Positions 1 to 21,223 of a stretch of DNA of 24,535 nt are shown piece after piece. The DNA comes from Acanthaster planci (Eukaryota > Echinodermata > Asteroidea > Valvatida > Acanthasteridae). A program made the translations under genes and the position numbers. Within the stretch, counting starts at the first letter, position 1. Each line of letters opens with the position of its first letter. The stretch lies in the NCBI RefSeq assembly GCF_001949145.1, contig NW_019091414.1, forward strand, positions 600,233 through 624,767, given 5' to 3'. A model generated the notes under the pieces. That model ran no database searches. It saw only the letters and a list, made by a program, of their open reading frames with translations, and was not told where the DNA came from.

Positions 1-2340
1 TATGCAAATGTAACCTACATGCGACTGTCATTTTTAACACGGCACAATGTATCACTCAGTATAGCTGAATCGAAATCATTCTCCATGAAAGAAAGAAAAT
101 ATCTTTTTCACTGCAACTCTCATTCCTAAGCAATCAGTAATGAGTAAACATGTACATGTACATGTATTTATAAACCAAACATGCAATCAACGTTATCATC
201 CTGGCTTGTTCAACCTCACTCAGCCACACCCAAGTCTCTGAAAACACACAAAAGCACAGCTATAATGGCCAACTGAATCCTTGAATCTGCTGCTGTATCT
301 TTTATCTAATTTCCTACATGACTGGATAAATTCACTGCATCAAGTACATGTTCAAAACAAGGACACTGAGGCCACTTAGAGGCCAAATCACTGGCCTCTT
401 CTGATCACACCTCATGCATACATTATACACACAGGGAAGGGCAGACATGATGTTTTCCCCCAGCTACTGTCCACCCAATGTGTCTATTCCTTCAGCTGCT
501 TCAAAACAGGCAACAAGGTTCAGTAGGACCATAGAAATGTGTTCCTAGCTCTATGGTAAGACTAAATTAATTCCATGGAAGCTGTGAAATCTGTCCTAGA
601 GAGCCTACAGGTACATGAGGAGTTGGAACAAAGATGGAGCTGAGAAGCATATACACGTATTACTACTAGGTGATTGTAAGCATGAAAAAACATGCACTGG
701 TACCAGTACATGTTTGCTTATCTGAATGACTCCTTCACATGAATAATAAACAGCAACTGGTTTTAAAGAATACTCTATTTTAATTAACTTGTCCAAGAAT
801 GGCATTCTGATTCCAAAGAACACTACTAAAAACAAAACACTTACCAAGTACTTTTTTTCATTAAATGAATATTTAAATAAATACATTCCCACAAGCAGCA
901 GATCAGGTAGATCAATAGCTTGTCTAGCCACCAGTAGTCTTGTGTTGTCGAGATCAATATTCTGTTGATTCAAATTCCATCCTCAGCTTTCACCTTCATA
1001 TAAATATTAATTTTAATCCTATAAAACTAAAGCCAAATTTCTAATGTATTAATCAAAGCTCTGACAAATGATCTCTAAAATAATTTTCTCGAAGAGATAT
1101 ATATTTTTTTAAATCTCTATGGCTCTACTTCCAAGAATTTAATGTCACACACAATCCGTTGTAATCATTTTCATCTGACAAGCATCTGTTGAGAAGGTAT
1201 TTAGAAAACAAGCCAGAATATTTTTCACGGTAATGGAACAAGCCTGTTTGTCAAATCCTCTTTCAAGAAAACGCTTGTTCACATCAGTACAGAGTACAGC
1301 AGCCAATATACATGTAAGCACTTCTTCTCCAGTGACAAATGATGCAAAAAATGCATTAACAAATGGACTTCTGATTAAAATAGAAAAGCCTCATCTCCTG
1401 TTCCCCTGGGCGACAGGATTATTTGCATCAGCGATGCTGAATGGAAGGGATTTCTCAAAAATGCAATGAGGCTTCGCAATTTTGCATTTCATTTGATTTG
1501 TCAATGCTTTCATTCCTAGTTTATAAACAACTTGCAGTAATTTTTAAAAAACTTTTCAAGAGCAGTAATGGGCAACCTTTTTTAGATTATGATTTATTGC
1601 CTTGCTAGAAACTCCCCAAATATTACCACAGAATGTTCCTGTCTAAAACGTTAAAGGGGAAAACTGCAAAAAAAATCCTCCAAACATGGAGAAAACCACA
1701 TATCATAATTTCCACAAATTCTCGCGGTCGGACATCCGGGAACTTCTGTAAATTATTGAATAGCATGAAGCAGACTTGGATGACCATCACCAAGGCCGAA
1801 CAGAAAAACACTTCCAGAAAAAAAATGTTTTAATGTCATTTATGTTTAGGCTAAATCACCACTCTACTGTTTCCAGCCTGATGTACATGTACCGGGTACA
1901 GCTGGGCCCAGAAACACACTAACACTGGCTTTGTGTCTAACAACCAACATTTCAGTTGTGTGACCTTCCATGCATTCATTTTCTCAGCCATGAAAACGGA
2001 CCTAATATCAGCCTCAGCCGTACACACGTCCCAGTCCCCACCCAGACTGTTTGCAGCTAGCTAGCTAGAAGCACACCCAAGAGAGGTGAAAATACTGAGC
2101 CCAAGCCTGTTCTACAGAACATGAGGGCGCCATTGCAAAGTTCGGGAAGTTTGCCAAGAATCCAGCATGGAATTATCAACAAACGTTTTACATTCGGGAT
2201 TTACCTGTTTTGTTTCTTTTCCCCACATGGACACAACTTTCCAAAATTCACATCATATCACGGCTCACTGTGGAACAAACGTATGAATAATAAGAAAGCT
2301 ACAAGTGATCATCATGTACTTTCTTACCTTGTTTTAATTT
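1..2340. other. Upstream noncoding region, no gene recognised
   Basis: AT-rich sequence with short ORFs on both strands, none resembling a known family and none flanked by convincing splice sites. It contains scattered TACATGTA palindromes (for example near 150-167), an octamer-like ATGCAAAT at 2-9, a CTAG run near 2056-2069 and a small imperfect foldback at 1377-1483. It may be intergenic, or intron or UTR of a neighbour whose exons lie outside the window. Confidence 0.5.
1377..1483. repeat. Small imperfect foldback (possible degenerate MITE)
   Basis: The arms at 1377-1394 and 1466-1483 are inverted copies matching at 15 of 18 positions, enclosing about 70 bases. The right arm contains ATGAGGCTTCGCAA, which recurs at 18074-18087, so it may be the end of a dispersed element. 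No target-site duplication is evident. Confidence 0.3.
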
Positions 2341-2765
2341 AAAGACGTCAACGCACGCCCAGTACCCCGCCCTAGACAGTCAAAAACACGCAACCATTGC
2401 ATGCTGTGATGTACATGTATATGTCCCGCGACTGGAGTTAGCCGAACTTCAATTGTAACGAATCATCCTATTGGTCACATTTTTTGTTTAGTCGGTAATG
2501 TGTTCGTAAGCTCTTCTTTCATTGGGCTGTTTCTTGTTGAGCTTCTTAGGAGACTAGCTCCCACTGTCCAGCAAGGAATTTTTTACGTATTGGGTAGCTC
2601 ACCACCAGTCTATCTGTAATTGTGGGAAGTTTCAAGATGGCGCTGTCCTCGGGACAAGACATTTGAGTGTACTCAAGGGAAAAAATCTATTTCTCTTCTT
2701 CTGTTTGAGACATATTTTTCCAAAGATGACTACAGCTGTAGTAAGACAGCATCCACATAATCATC
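2341..2765 (+). promoter_or_regulatory. SPG7 promoter and 5' leader
   Basis: A locally GC-richer stretch just upstream of the first paraplegin exon. It has a GACGTCA CRE-like site near 2344, a CCCCGCCC GC box near 2365 and three inverted CCAAT boxes (ATTGG at 2470, 2521 and 2589) of the kind NF-Y binds. There is no TATA box. CAAGATGGCG at 2633-2642 fits the YY1/TISU core promoter element, so transcription probably starts shortly before it. Evenly spaced ATTGG boxes are common in TATA-less housekeeping promoters, some of them bidirectional, but no divergent gene was recognised. Confidence 0.55.
2637..2666 (+). other. uORF 1, opened by the TISU-like ATG
   Basis: The ATG inside the YY1/TISU-like element opens nine codons (MALSSGQDI) and stops at TGA 2664-2666. 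It lies 100 bases before the paraplegin start. Whether it is transcribed depends on the true start site, which cannot be seen here. Confidence 0.45.

Positions 2766-2773
<8 letters not shown>
2726..2773 (+). other. uORF 2, overlapping the main start codon
   Basis: An ATG with A at -3 (AAAGATGA) opens 15 codons ending at TAA 2771-2773. It overlaps the paraplegin ATG at 2766 in another frame, so ribosomes starting here would miss the main start. This is a candidate for translational damping of SPG7. Confidence 0.45.
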
Positions 2774-13371
<10,598 letters not shown>

Positions 13372-13559
13372 CAATCACATAATTATGGATTTATTCATTC
13401 CCATATTCAAGAAGTATGAATATTCATGAGAGATTGATAAATCTGAACATATATGGCATCTTCAGTTAGGGTTGTTATAGTTGTGCATAAAGTTTCCAGG
13501 TTTATTGAATAATTATTCTGTATATAAATTACAATTAATTAATATTTTATTCTGAATGT

Positions 13560-13565
13560 AATAAA
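13560..13565 (+). terminator. Candidate proximal poly(A) signal
   Basis: Canonical AATAAA 190 bases after the stop. No strong GU-rich element follows, so it is probably the weaker of the two signals. Confidence 0.4.
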
Positions 13566-14543
13566 AATGTGGCCTAGGTAAGTTTAAACTATTACAGTAC
13601 AGGAAATTAGACTGATCACTGTACAAAGGGAATTTTTCTGCTGGAAAGTTATTAGATTTTCTTTTTCAGATCTTGATGTGTTTTGTTCAAAAATCTGTAC
13701 TTTTTTTATATGTCACCTCTTGCTTTTGGTATCCCTTAAATGTTTGACACCTTATCTCTCTCATTGAGTGACAGTGGTCAGTATTAATGAATATGATGAT
13801 GACTCGGCCATGTCTTGTCCTGTTTGCCGCCGCTGAGTAGCGATGGTAGTGGGAGGATGGAGGGGGACAGAGTCAGTTTTGTAAATGGGCGTGTACTTTT
13901 TTTCATTGGAGCATCAACAAAATGGAGTTGTCATTGTCTCCGTTTCCTGCCTTGCTAGTTGCTAGTCATGCTGTGTCGCATGTTACGGATACATTTCCAG
14001 AATTTTTTACTGGGGTCCAAAGTAAGGTTTCTAATGGCAACCTGTTGTCATAGTTAAATGACTTACATAGTAGTGTGCTTTGTAGATGAGTCAAAGTCAG
14101 ATGTATTTCTGATTGAAGTTCAGTTTTTGCAGATGGCTTTGTATAAGAAATAATGGAAAATTTTTAACTTTTTCAAGAAATCTCATGTTTCATTTATCGC
14201 GTTGTCCATGTAATGTAACTGGTAATTAAAAAGGTCATAGTAATCGGATAAATGTTTTCCCCAAAAAAAATCCTAGAACAGTTTTCTACAAAACCTTTTT
14301 CTTTCAATTGATTTTATTAAGTGATGCCTTTGAAGGACCTTGTAATATTCAGTTTCCAGTCTGTACCTGAAACAAGAGTAAAAGTCGATACTTTATCTCA
14401 GTTGCATGTATATAGAAAACTGCTATTGTTTCAAGATCTAAAGCTTATGTGAATGCAACTGAAGAACATTTCTTCCCTGATAGTTTGTTTCTTCTTTCAA
14501 GCCGTATATTATGTTCTGAAAACAAGAATATTTGTGAAGTGAA

Positions 14544-14549
14544 AATAAA
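14544..14549 (+). terminator. Main poly(A) signal of SPG7
   Basis: AATAAA followed about 30 bases later by a GU-rich element (TGTATGTGTTTGTGTTGTGC). Cleavage is expected near 14565-14575. Confidence 0.7.
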
Positions 14550-14570
14550 AGTTGCCAGATTAAAATGGTT

Positions 14571-14847
14571 TTCCTAAGCTGTATGTGTTTGTGTTGTGCA
14601 TTATCTAAAATCGGAACATCTAGTTGAAAAAACTTGTACCTTTAACATATCCTCATCCCCAGTGAATTGTGTTTTAAGTTTCTGCACAGGGCCAAGCATG
14701 CAGTTCCATATTTCATATTCCTCCGCTTATTTCTGCAACCATTAACTTTTTGAAAGCTAAAGTAGAATACATTTCACAAGAAATCCTTATTTAAGTGAAT
14801 GTGTTTCGCATAAAGACTAACCCATGATTATGATTGATCATGATATC
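14571..14847. other. Short intergenic spacer
   Basis: About 280 AT-rich bases between the SPG7 poly(A) site and the next promoter motifs. No feature recognised. Confidence 0.55.
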
Positions 14848-15002
14848 TATAAATAGGTCTCACGTGTGACGTGAGCAATTTTCTCGGACAATAAAAACGG
14901 CTCAAAAGAAGCCCACGCATTGTTGCCATATAAGGAATATGTCGCGTTTGCTGGCTATTACTTCCGGGTCATACTAGTGGGAGAGTGACCTTTGTCAACA
15001 AC
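14848..15002 (+). promoter_or_regulatory. Promoter of the downstream gene (TATA-like, E-box/CRE-like, CArG, ETS)
   Basis: A compact cluster: TATAAATA at 14848-14855, E-box CACGTG at 14861-14866 abutting TGACGTGA at 14867-14874, a perfect CArG box CCATATAAGG (SRF consensus) at 14926-14935, and CTTCCGGG (ETS type) at 14961-14968. Base composition is richer in G+C and CpG than in the flanks. CArG near ETS is the layout of a serum response element. Transcription probably starts between 14880 and 15000, heading right. Confidence 0.5.
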
Positions 15003-15178
15003 ATGCACCGTCTGCACCGCTAGCGTTCCACGCGAAAATCCACAACTTGCTCGCCTTGAAAGATTCACCTCGAAACCTGGTATTTCTCGTCCAAATGATA
15101 CCTTGAGTACCCTGTAAAAAATATGGACCCCTTTGTGTTATTTCTGATGTGACTGCGTTACGCAACGGTGGTAAAATT
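14970..15178 (+). other. Candidate noncoding first exon of the downstream gene
   Basis: The stretch after the promoter motifs ends in GTAAGT at 15179-15184, a near-ideal donor (a weaker GTAAAA lies 8 bases earlier). All frames are closed: ATGs at 15003, 15097 and 15123 open only short uORFs. The start coordinate is a guess, while the donor is the firmer boundary. Confidence 0.4.
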
Positions 15179-15656
15179 GTAAGTTATTCTCTATTTCAAT
15201 CTGACAAAAATCGAAAAGGTTGGAAGTGAACTCGGTGTTATATGTTACTTAGCCCGGACTACAGTGCCAGCCCACAATGTGCACGATGTGTTGTGTTAAT
15301 TTGTACATGATGTACATGTACAATGTAAAGTGTCTTTGCACGTTACATGTAGATGTACAATATACATGTAGGCCTAGGTACTTGTCAGATGTTAGGCCTA
15401 AGGTTATCATGGTCATGATGGTTATGTTACAACGTGCGTGTTTGGAGTCTGTTGCTAGTGTGTTCCATCCTGACTCCATTTCATTGGTTGTGTAAAATCC
15501 GAGGTCTAACATTACATCTACATGTACTAACTACTATGTAGGCTTGTAGGGACTCTTGGAGTCAAGAAAATTTTTGAAATATTTTATTTCTCTATTTTTC
15601 TCTGTCCCAGATTTATGACTTTCAAACTTTATACAATATTAAACTGACTGTCATGT

Positions 15657-15730
15657 ACCCCCAGAACTGTGGGGTCCGACATCCGCCCAGCTCTCACAGG
15701 GCGGACATCAGACCCCACAGTTCTGGGGGT
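15657..15730. repeat. Long near-perfect hairpin
   Basis: Two 32-base arms (15657-15688 and 15699-15730) pair at 29 positions around a 10-base loop (AGCTCTCACA). The outer arm is ACCCCCAGAACTGTGGGGTC. The three mismatches sit within six bases of each other. It is GC-rich in an AT-rich setting. It could be a microRNA-like foldback in intronic RNA, a mobile-element remnant or a pure palindrome. Confidence 0.9.
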
Positions 15731-17395
15731 AACCGTTTTTGAGATGACCCAGTGAACTGAAATTTGAAAAAGTGGAGACAGATTGTAACATTGTTTTCTT
15801 TAAGCATGTTAAGGGTAGGTTGAACTACTCATGCAGGTTGTTGAACGATTGTTGTCAAATAGATCTTGTGGAGCAATCTGTCCATTTACATCCTTCTACC
15901 ATCTGATAACCTTTCCTCATAGAGATGTGGAATACTTTATCGAAAAAGTAAAAAGTAAGATCAACTGTTTCATAATTATGCAATTTCTTGGCATGTGCAC
16001 CATTTTTTTTACGTGCAAGCACATCAATGAAAAATTTTTGCTCGTCAAAGTCATCATGCTTTCGTTCCAATATGCACTTGCATCTCACAAGGCATGTTCT
16101 TTTTGCCCCATGGACTAGATGATGCATATTATAATAAAACTGCTAATTGACCCATCATCCTGATTGTGTCCGATACAGGGAACAGTTCCATAAACAGACA
16201 TCCCTAATTTGTCCCTACAGCGGTACATGCACTTGTACATGTAAATCAGCGATCAGAGAATGATTACATGTTCTAAGGTATCAAACTTAGGGAAAAATTT
16301 CAGTGCATTTACTTACAATTTTTCAGACCAATCTCTTAGGGTTTATACACAGCGTGTCAAGTGATTTCCGTGTACATGTACATGTATAGAACTCTGTCCC
16401 CGATACATTTAGCTTAAATTACTGGAAAAATTCAGGAAATTTTCTGGCTTAATTTGTTCGGTTGTGGCAATTTTACTGTTACAGTTTTTCCCTGTTAGTT
16501 TTCCACTTCTGACTTGGTGCCATTTCCAACCCTTGTTCTGTAAAATAAAATTGACTTGCTTAGGATTTAACACTGGCACATATTTTAAAACAATTGTCCC
16601 ATGTGTAGAATTTAAAAATTCCAAACATGATGGTAATATTTTCAGGCCGTTTGTTTGCATGCATGGTACATGCATGTATTTTAAATGTTTTTTTTTTCTG
16701 AACCAAAAGTGATTTATGCTTGTATTTCCTCAATTCCATCAACACACTATACATCCTGTATATACACTTGAAAGCAAAAGCAACATGCTTGTCAATTTCT
16801 TCTTTGTTTTATAATCACTTGCTTTTGGGCATGTGATTAGTAAGGGGTATTGCGGCATACCTACAGTATATAAAGAAATTGTTTGTTTCTATGGAGTGAA
16901 TTTTTATGTGTGGCCTTTGACGGAAGTGGCAAGTTTCTTCTGCTGTCCAGTGTATTATTGCAAAGTCTTGTGAACTGGTCATACATCTACATGTACATAC
17001 ACCTCAAAAAAAGAAAACTGCACGGTACTTGTTTCATTTTATTATTTATTTATTGCCATTGATTTATTGCACTATGTACATGTAGCTGAGGTACTGTCCA
17101 TTTCCACTCCAAGCGGAACAAAAGAGGGAGTGGGTTTTTTTAAGTACTCACCGCATAGGTGTGTGTTTATAATGGGATCAATGACGCGTTTGACGCAGAG
17201 CATGCTGAGTACATGTAATGAATTTATTCCGTAATGTATAGACATTGTGTACACGCAGAATGCGTGCAAGAACCCGCTTGGAAAACTTACTACCATGTGT
17301 CTTTCTTCTGCCGCTTGGAGGTGCACTTTAACGCATGGTGGATAAATTACATATCAGTAGTACAAGACATTTCCCTTTGTCAGGTTCCAAGGATT

Positions 17396-17436
17396 CAGCT
17401 ACATGTACATTTACATACATGTACATGTAATACTAG
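17396..17436. repeat. TACATGTA palindrome cluster
   Basis: Overlapping TACATGTA units (such as TACATGTACATTTACATAC followed by ATGTACATGTA), one of many such clusters in the window. Confidence 0.7.
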
Positions 17437-17666
17437 TACATGCAGGTAGTGGGTTTAATTAAATACTTGAATTAAATGACAACCTACTGTACATGTAATA
17501 TGCTGAGCATAAAATTTTGAGCACGAAGAGTGATTATCTAAATCTCCACATATCATGTTTAAATTCTCACTTTTTTATTTTTATAACATGCCAGCTTGAA
17601 AGTGTCTGAGAATAGGACAGATAAGTAAAAACGTGTATGTACATGCACCAATTTATCAAAACAGTT

Positions 17667-18014
17667 CATCATGACATTGTCCATTCACAGTGACGTTTCA
17701 TCATGACATTGTCCATGCACAGTGACGTTTCATCATGACATTGTCCATGCACAGTGACGTTTCATCATGACATTGTCCATGCACAGTGATGTTTCATCAT
17801 GACATTGACCATGCTCAGTGATGTTGATCGAGACATCGTCCATGCACAGTGACATTGATCAAGACATTGTCCATGCATAGTGACATTGATCAAGACATCG
17901 TCCATGCACAGTGACATTGATCAAGACATCGTCCATGCACAGTGACATTGATCAAGACATTGTCCATGCACAGTGACATTGATCAAGACGTCGTCCATGC
18001 ACAGTGACGTTTGA
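17667..18014 (+). repeat. Minisatellite, 11 copies in two subfamilies
   Basis: Five copies of a 32-base unit starting CATCATGACATTGTCCATGC (17667-17824, the last 30 bases long) are followed by six copies of a 31-base unit starting TGATCAAGACATCGTCCATG (17825-18010). Both share a core (CCATGCACAGTGAC). The switch between subfamilies is sharp. There are no unique spacers between copies, so it is not a CRISPR array. Confidence 0.95.
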
Positions 18015-19207
18015 TCTAGAAGCCAGGATACAATTGTTTAGATCAGAAATTTAAAAATGATGCTACTGTAGGAATGAGGCTTCGCAACAAATGCATTTTC
18101 TGAAATCTTATCAAAAAAGTGTTATGAATTATGAACATTTTTTTGGGGGGGGGAAATAGAATCTTAAAAGTTTTGCAGTATCAGCTCTTGACCCAACTTG
18201 ATCTCAAAGCAGTGTGTCTTCTCTGTTTCATTTTGAATGTTTGAAATACTGCACATGTATTTAAGTCAGTTCTAGCACATGTTTGATGCATTTTCATGTA
18301 ATTATCATTGTTTGTTACTTGTATTGATATTATCAATAGGACAGACTGTAAAAAGGAACCACCATTAAAGTTATATAGATATTTGATAAAATAAAGAACT
18401 CGTGTTTGGTTTAATTTCCTGTACATTTCTGCCAAGAATCTTCCTCCTTGAACTGTACTTATAACTACACTGTACGCATGGCATAAATCTGTAAAGTGCA
18501 TTCTCTGCACTTGAATGAAATTAGGACATTCAGTCCTACTAGTATGTGAGATTAAATTCATGGTGTCCCGTGTAGAGACAAACTTGAACCTACATGTAAG
18601 CATCAAATCTTGCAAATGGATGCTGGATTTGGCCAAATAATGGTAATATTCATGTCACGAGTTTTCTGAGTTCACCCAATGGAATTCAGTGATGCATGAC
18701 ATGAAAAGTGCGGATTCATCAAGTTACTACATGTATGTGTCACAGCTGTGTACACCATGTCCTTAATAGAAAGCACTATCATTGGATGAATTTCCATGCA
18801 AATAAAAAATGTTCTGGCCGTTTTCATTGTGTTAGGTTTAATGCATCTTTCTCTAAATATACCTTAGAAGCGTTGCCTTGGCAACACATCAGAGCCATTT
18901 TCGTTTCTATTTGTAGAGTAAGTAATTTCAAGTACATGTACAGTGTGTACATGTAGGCTTCTTATTTTACAAAATTCAGCATTTGTCATTTACATGTACC
19001 ATACATTTAGCGACACATGAAAGTGGCAATATTCCCTGTATTAACCGTAGTCAACTATTTTTTCAACTTGAACATTGAACCTTAAGTACCGGTACGTAGC
19101 CATCACACTCTTTCGTTTGCACTTTGTGCGGACCAAGCTTCTTGAAAGAATGTCTTCCTGTACTTCATCTTGTCCATCACACTGCTTGTTTTCTTTGTGG
19201 TCTGCAG

Positions 19208-19332
19208 AGCAGAATAGAAAGGACAGCAGACTACAATCAGCGACAGCAGAGACTTGACTCGTTGACGACCAAAGCCAAGGCATCAACTGTGTTGTCACAG
19301 TGTTTGTCTGCCGGAGTACATTTCAGCTTGAG
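19208..19332 (+). other. Candidate internal exon of the downstream gene
   Basis: Preceded by TTGTTTTCTTTGTGGTCTGCAG, a strong acceptor, and followed by GTAAAT. The 125 bases are less AT-rich than the flanks and contain no ATG on the plus strand, which suits a 5' UTR exon. One frame is open throughout (SRIERTADYNQRQQRLDSLT and on). Joined to an AG at 20871-20872 it would read in frame into the coding exon, so it could instead be coding. I do not recognise the peptide. Confidence 0.4.
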
Positions 19333-20860
19333 GTAAATTCCATGTTATTGCTTGTAGAGCCAAACAAAATGATTTTCAAGTCACTAGAGTCACTTTTAAG
19401 GTAAAAGCATTGAAAGGAACCGGGGACAACATACATGTACCGGTAACTCAATAGGAATTTCAGCATTTTTACTTGCATTTTAGTTGTCTCCATCAGAATG
19501 CCAAACTGAGATAAACATATGGAGCTCAGTTGTTCTTTCTAATGAAGAATAAAACAGGATTGCTAAAAATGGCCTTAAAACTCATTTAACCCCAACCCCC
19601 TGGAGTTTTGTAAAATCATTTTGAAATGGGAGGATTTGGGACCGTTAGGTTCCAACCTTCAGTTTGGCAAGTTATGATGTAAGAAGATACTGTATGTAGA
19701 ATTGCTGCATAGAATCTATTACTCATATCTCGGAACTGGTACATGTGTGAAGCTGCTATGTTTTCAGTTTTTTAAATCAAGATGGCCTGTTTTGGTTGTG
19801 AAACATTGTACCTGTCATTTTCAAGCTATTAACTATGGAATAATTAATGCCCAAATTAATTTTCAGAGAGGAGTGATAAGCCAAAAGTCAAGGTCTGCAT
19901 ATTTTCACCTGTAGCTCTACAGTGAAAGCGAAAGGAAAAGCTTTATAAAATGAACACCAAATCGTCCTTTTCTGAATTCTGTGACATTTTCTAAATTCTC
20001 ACACTATTATTTATAGCTGTGCAGTGAACAATAATGCTTAACGTTACCTAACCCTAACTTGAGCACTTTCCTAGTCAATGAACGAGTCACATCCTTAAGA
20101 GGCAGAGTAAAATAAGCCTTTTGTCTGATTTTTTTGCAGTCCAATGATAGCAAAATCCGGTCCTTTTCATTGGTTTGTATTCTCAGAGTGGATTTGAGAT
20201 AATGTGCTGGAGTGGATGTAACCACTTCTTGGCTAAAAATAAACTGACATTATGTAGGGTTTGACTCTAGTTATTCCCAAATTTCAATAGGCACTGAACA
20301 AAACTGAAAATGAGAGGACTCCAGTATACAGTACCTGTCTTATACACTGTTAACTAAGTCTGCATATATTGAGGAACATAATGTGAAAGCGAAAATGTCC
20401 TTTCATGGAAATTTTAGAAAAACAACTCTTTGTAGTTTCTGATTGTTTGACAAGGAATAGCTAATGGCCTTTGGGAATTCTATAGCAAATGTGTTTGCAT
20501 TGGTGACATGTACAGTGCATGTAGCAGCCTAATCATTATTCAAAAGTACTGGTACCAGTCCATACCATACTATAGTTAAATTCAGGAGTTAAAAAAAGAG
20601 AATGAATAAATCCAGGAAGGCTTTATAATGGGTCAGAGTTTCGTAATTTGTTCCTGACGGTAGGGGAAGGACAGATTCTGCTGTTTCTAAACTGTTCACT
20701 TTAAGGCGTGGAGCTTTGTGTAGCACACTGGTGTATTGTGTTTCCCTGTTTTATCTTACATGTAAAGTGAATGCAGGATGTGACTTGTGAGCAAGCAAGA
20801 AGATGGCATCAAGGAAACCTTTCACATAATCTGAAAATTGAACATTGACATTCATTATCA
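19333..20860 (+). other. Noncoding stretch between candidate exons
   Basis: AT-rich, probably intron followed by up to 84 bases of 5' UTR. A usable acceptor is GTGAATGCAG at 20767-20776. After it lie a minimal ATG-TGA at 20778 and an eight-codon uORF at 20803-20829. No gene recognised. Confidence 0.4.
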
Positions 20861-21223
20861 ATGCCAATCATGAGGGCTGATGGGAAGGCTGATGGCTCTT
20901 CTGACGGCCGTAGCCGTTCCCACTTTCACCGTAGCTTCCCCAACAGTTTCCATGCTCAGACCGAGGACGTGAAATCGCAGAGCGAGGATGTCCTCTCAGC
21001 TATGAATGCGCTGTGCCGATCCAGTGCTCTCTTGTCTGAGACCTTCGTGGGCGTGTTCCAAGACACGCCCTTCATGGAGTTGGCATTGCGATTGAAGCAG
21101 GTGTCTCAAGACCTAGCTGCCAGAACACTGAATGCTACTGAACACATTCAAGAGGATGGCATTGCCATGGTTACCAGACTAATAGGGCGGGGCACCAAGG
21201 AAAGAACCGATGAAGGAGTTCAG
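20861..21223 (+). CDS. Uncharacterised helical protein, N-terminal coding exon (partial gene)
   Basis: 121 codons from ATG 20861 to a GTAGGT donor at 21224, phase 0. An in-frame TGA at 20846 makes 20861 the first Met if there is no splice into the exon; Met4 is an alternative. Residues 1-30 are Gly/Ser/Asp/Arg-rich (ADGKADGSSDGRSRS) and probably disordered. Residues about 31-112 are amphipathic helix-like (SEDVLSAMNALCRSSALLSE, FMELALRLKQVSQDLAARTL). The spacing, two helices joined by a short DTPF turn, loosely recalls the N-terminal half of BAR-type membrane-curvature domains, but I cannot assign a family. G+C is clearly higher than in flanking DNA, as in the SPG7 exons. The gene must continue to the right; no later exon is certain. 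Confidence 0.65.

Larger units (their letters stand above)
13372..14570 (+). other. SPG7 3' UTR
   Basis: About 1.2 kb between the stop codon and the stronger poly(A) site. No coding potential. It contains two perfect Pumilio-type sites (TGTATATA at 13519-13526 and 14407-14414) and an earlier AATAAA at 13560-13565, which could give a shorter transcript. The end point is inferred from the poly(A) signal at 14544. Confidence 0.65.
15179..19207 (+). other. Probable first intron of the downstream gene
   Basis: About 4 kb of AT-rich DNA with many TACATGTA-type palindromes, the 74-base hairpin at 15657-15730 and the minisatellite at 17667-18014. Open frames on both strands, including 18181-18636 on the minus strand (151 codons), have no recognisable family features. 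The intron status depends on the tentative exons at either end. Confidence 0.4.

Noticed and set aside
605-973. 122-codon minus-strand open frame upstream of SPG7
   Set aside because: Hydrophobic, low-complexity residues from T-rich DNA, with no family resemblance and no exon signals.
2341-2640. Bidirectional promoter with a divergent gene to the left
   Set aside because: The CCAAT-box layout allows it, but no divergent exon or coding sequence could be recognised in 1-2340.
15831-16127. Overlapping open frames on both strands
   Set aside because: Mutually antisense, AT-rich, no conserved motif or splice context.
17667-18014. CRISPR-like regular repeats
   Set aside because: Units are contiguous with no unique spacers, and the window is eukaryotic. 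This is a minisatellite.
18181-18636. 151-codon open frame on the minus strand
   Set aside because: Longest non-SPG7 frame, but AT-rich, with no domain-like pattern and no splice-site or promoter support. Chance length in this composition.
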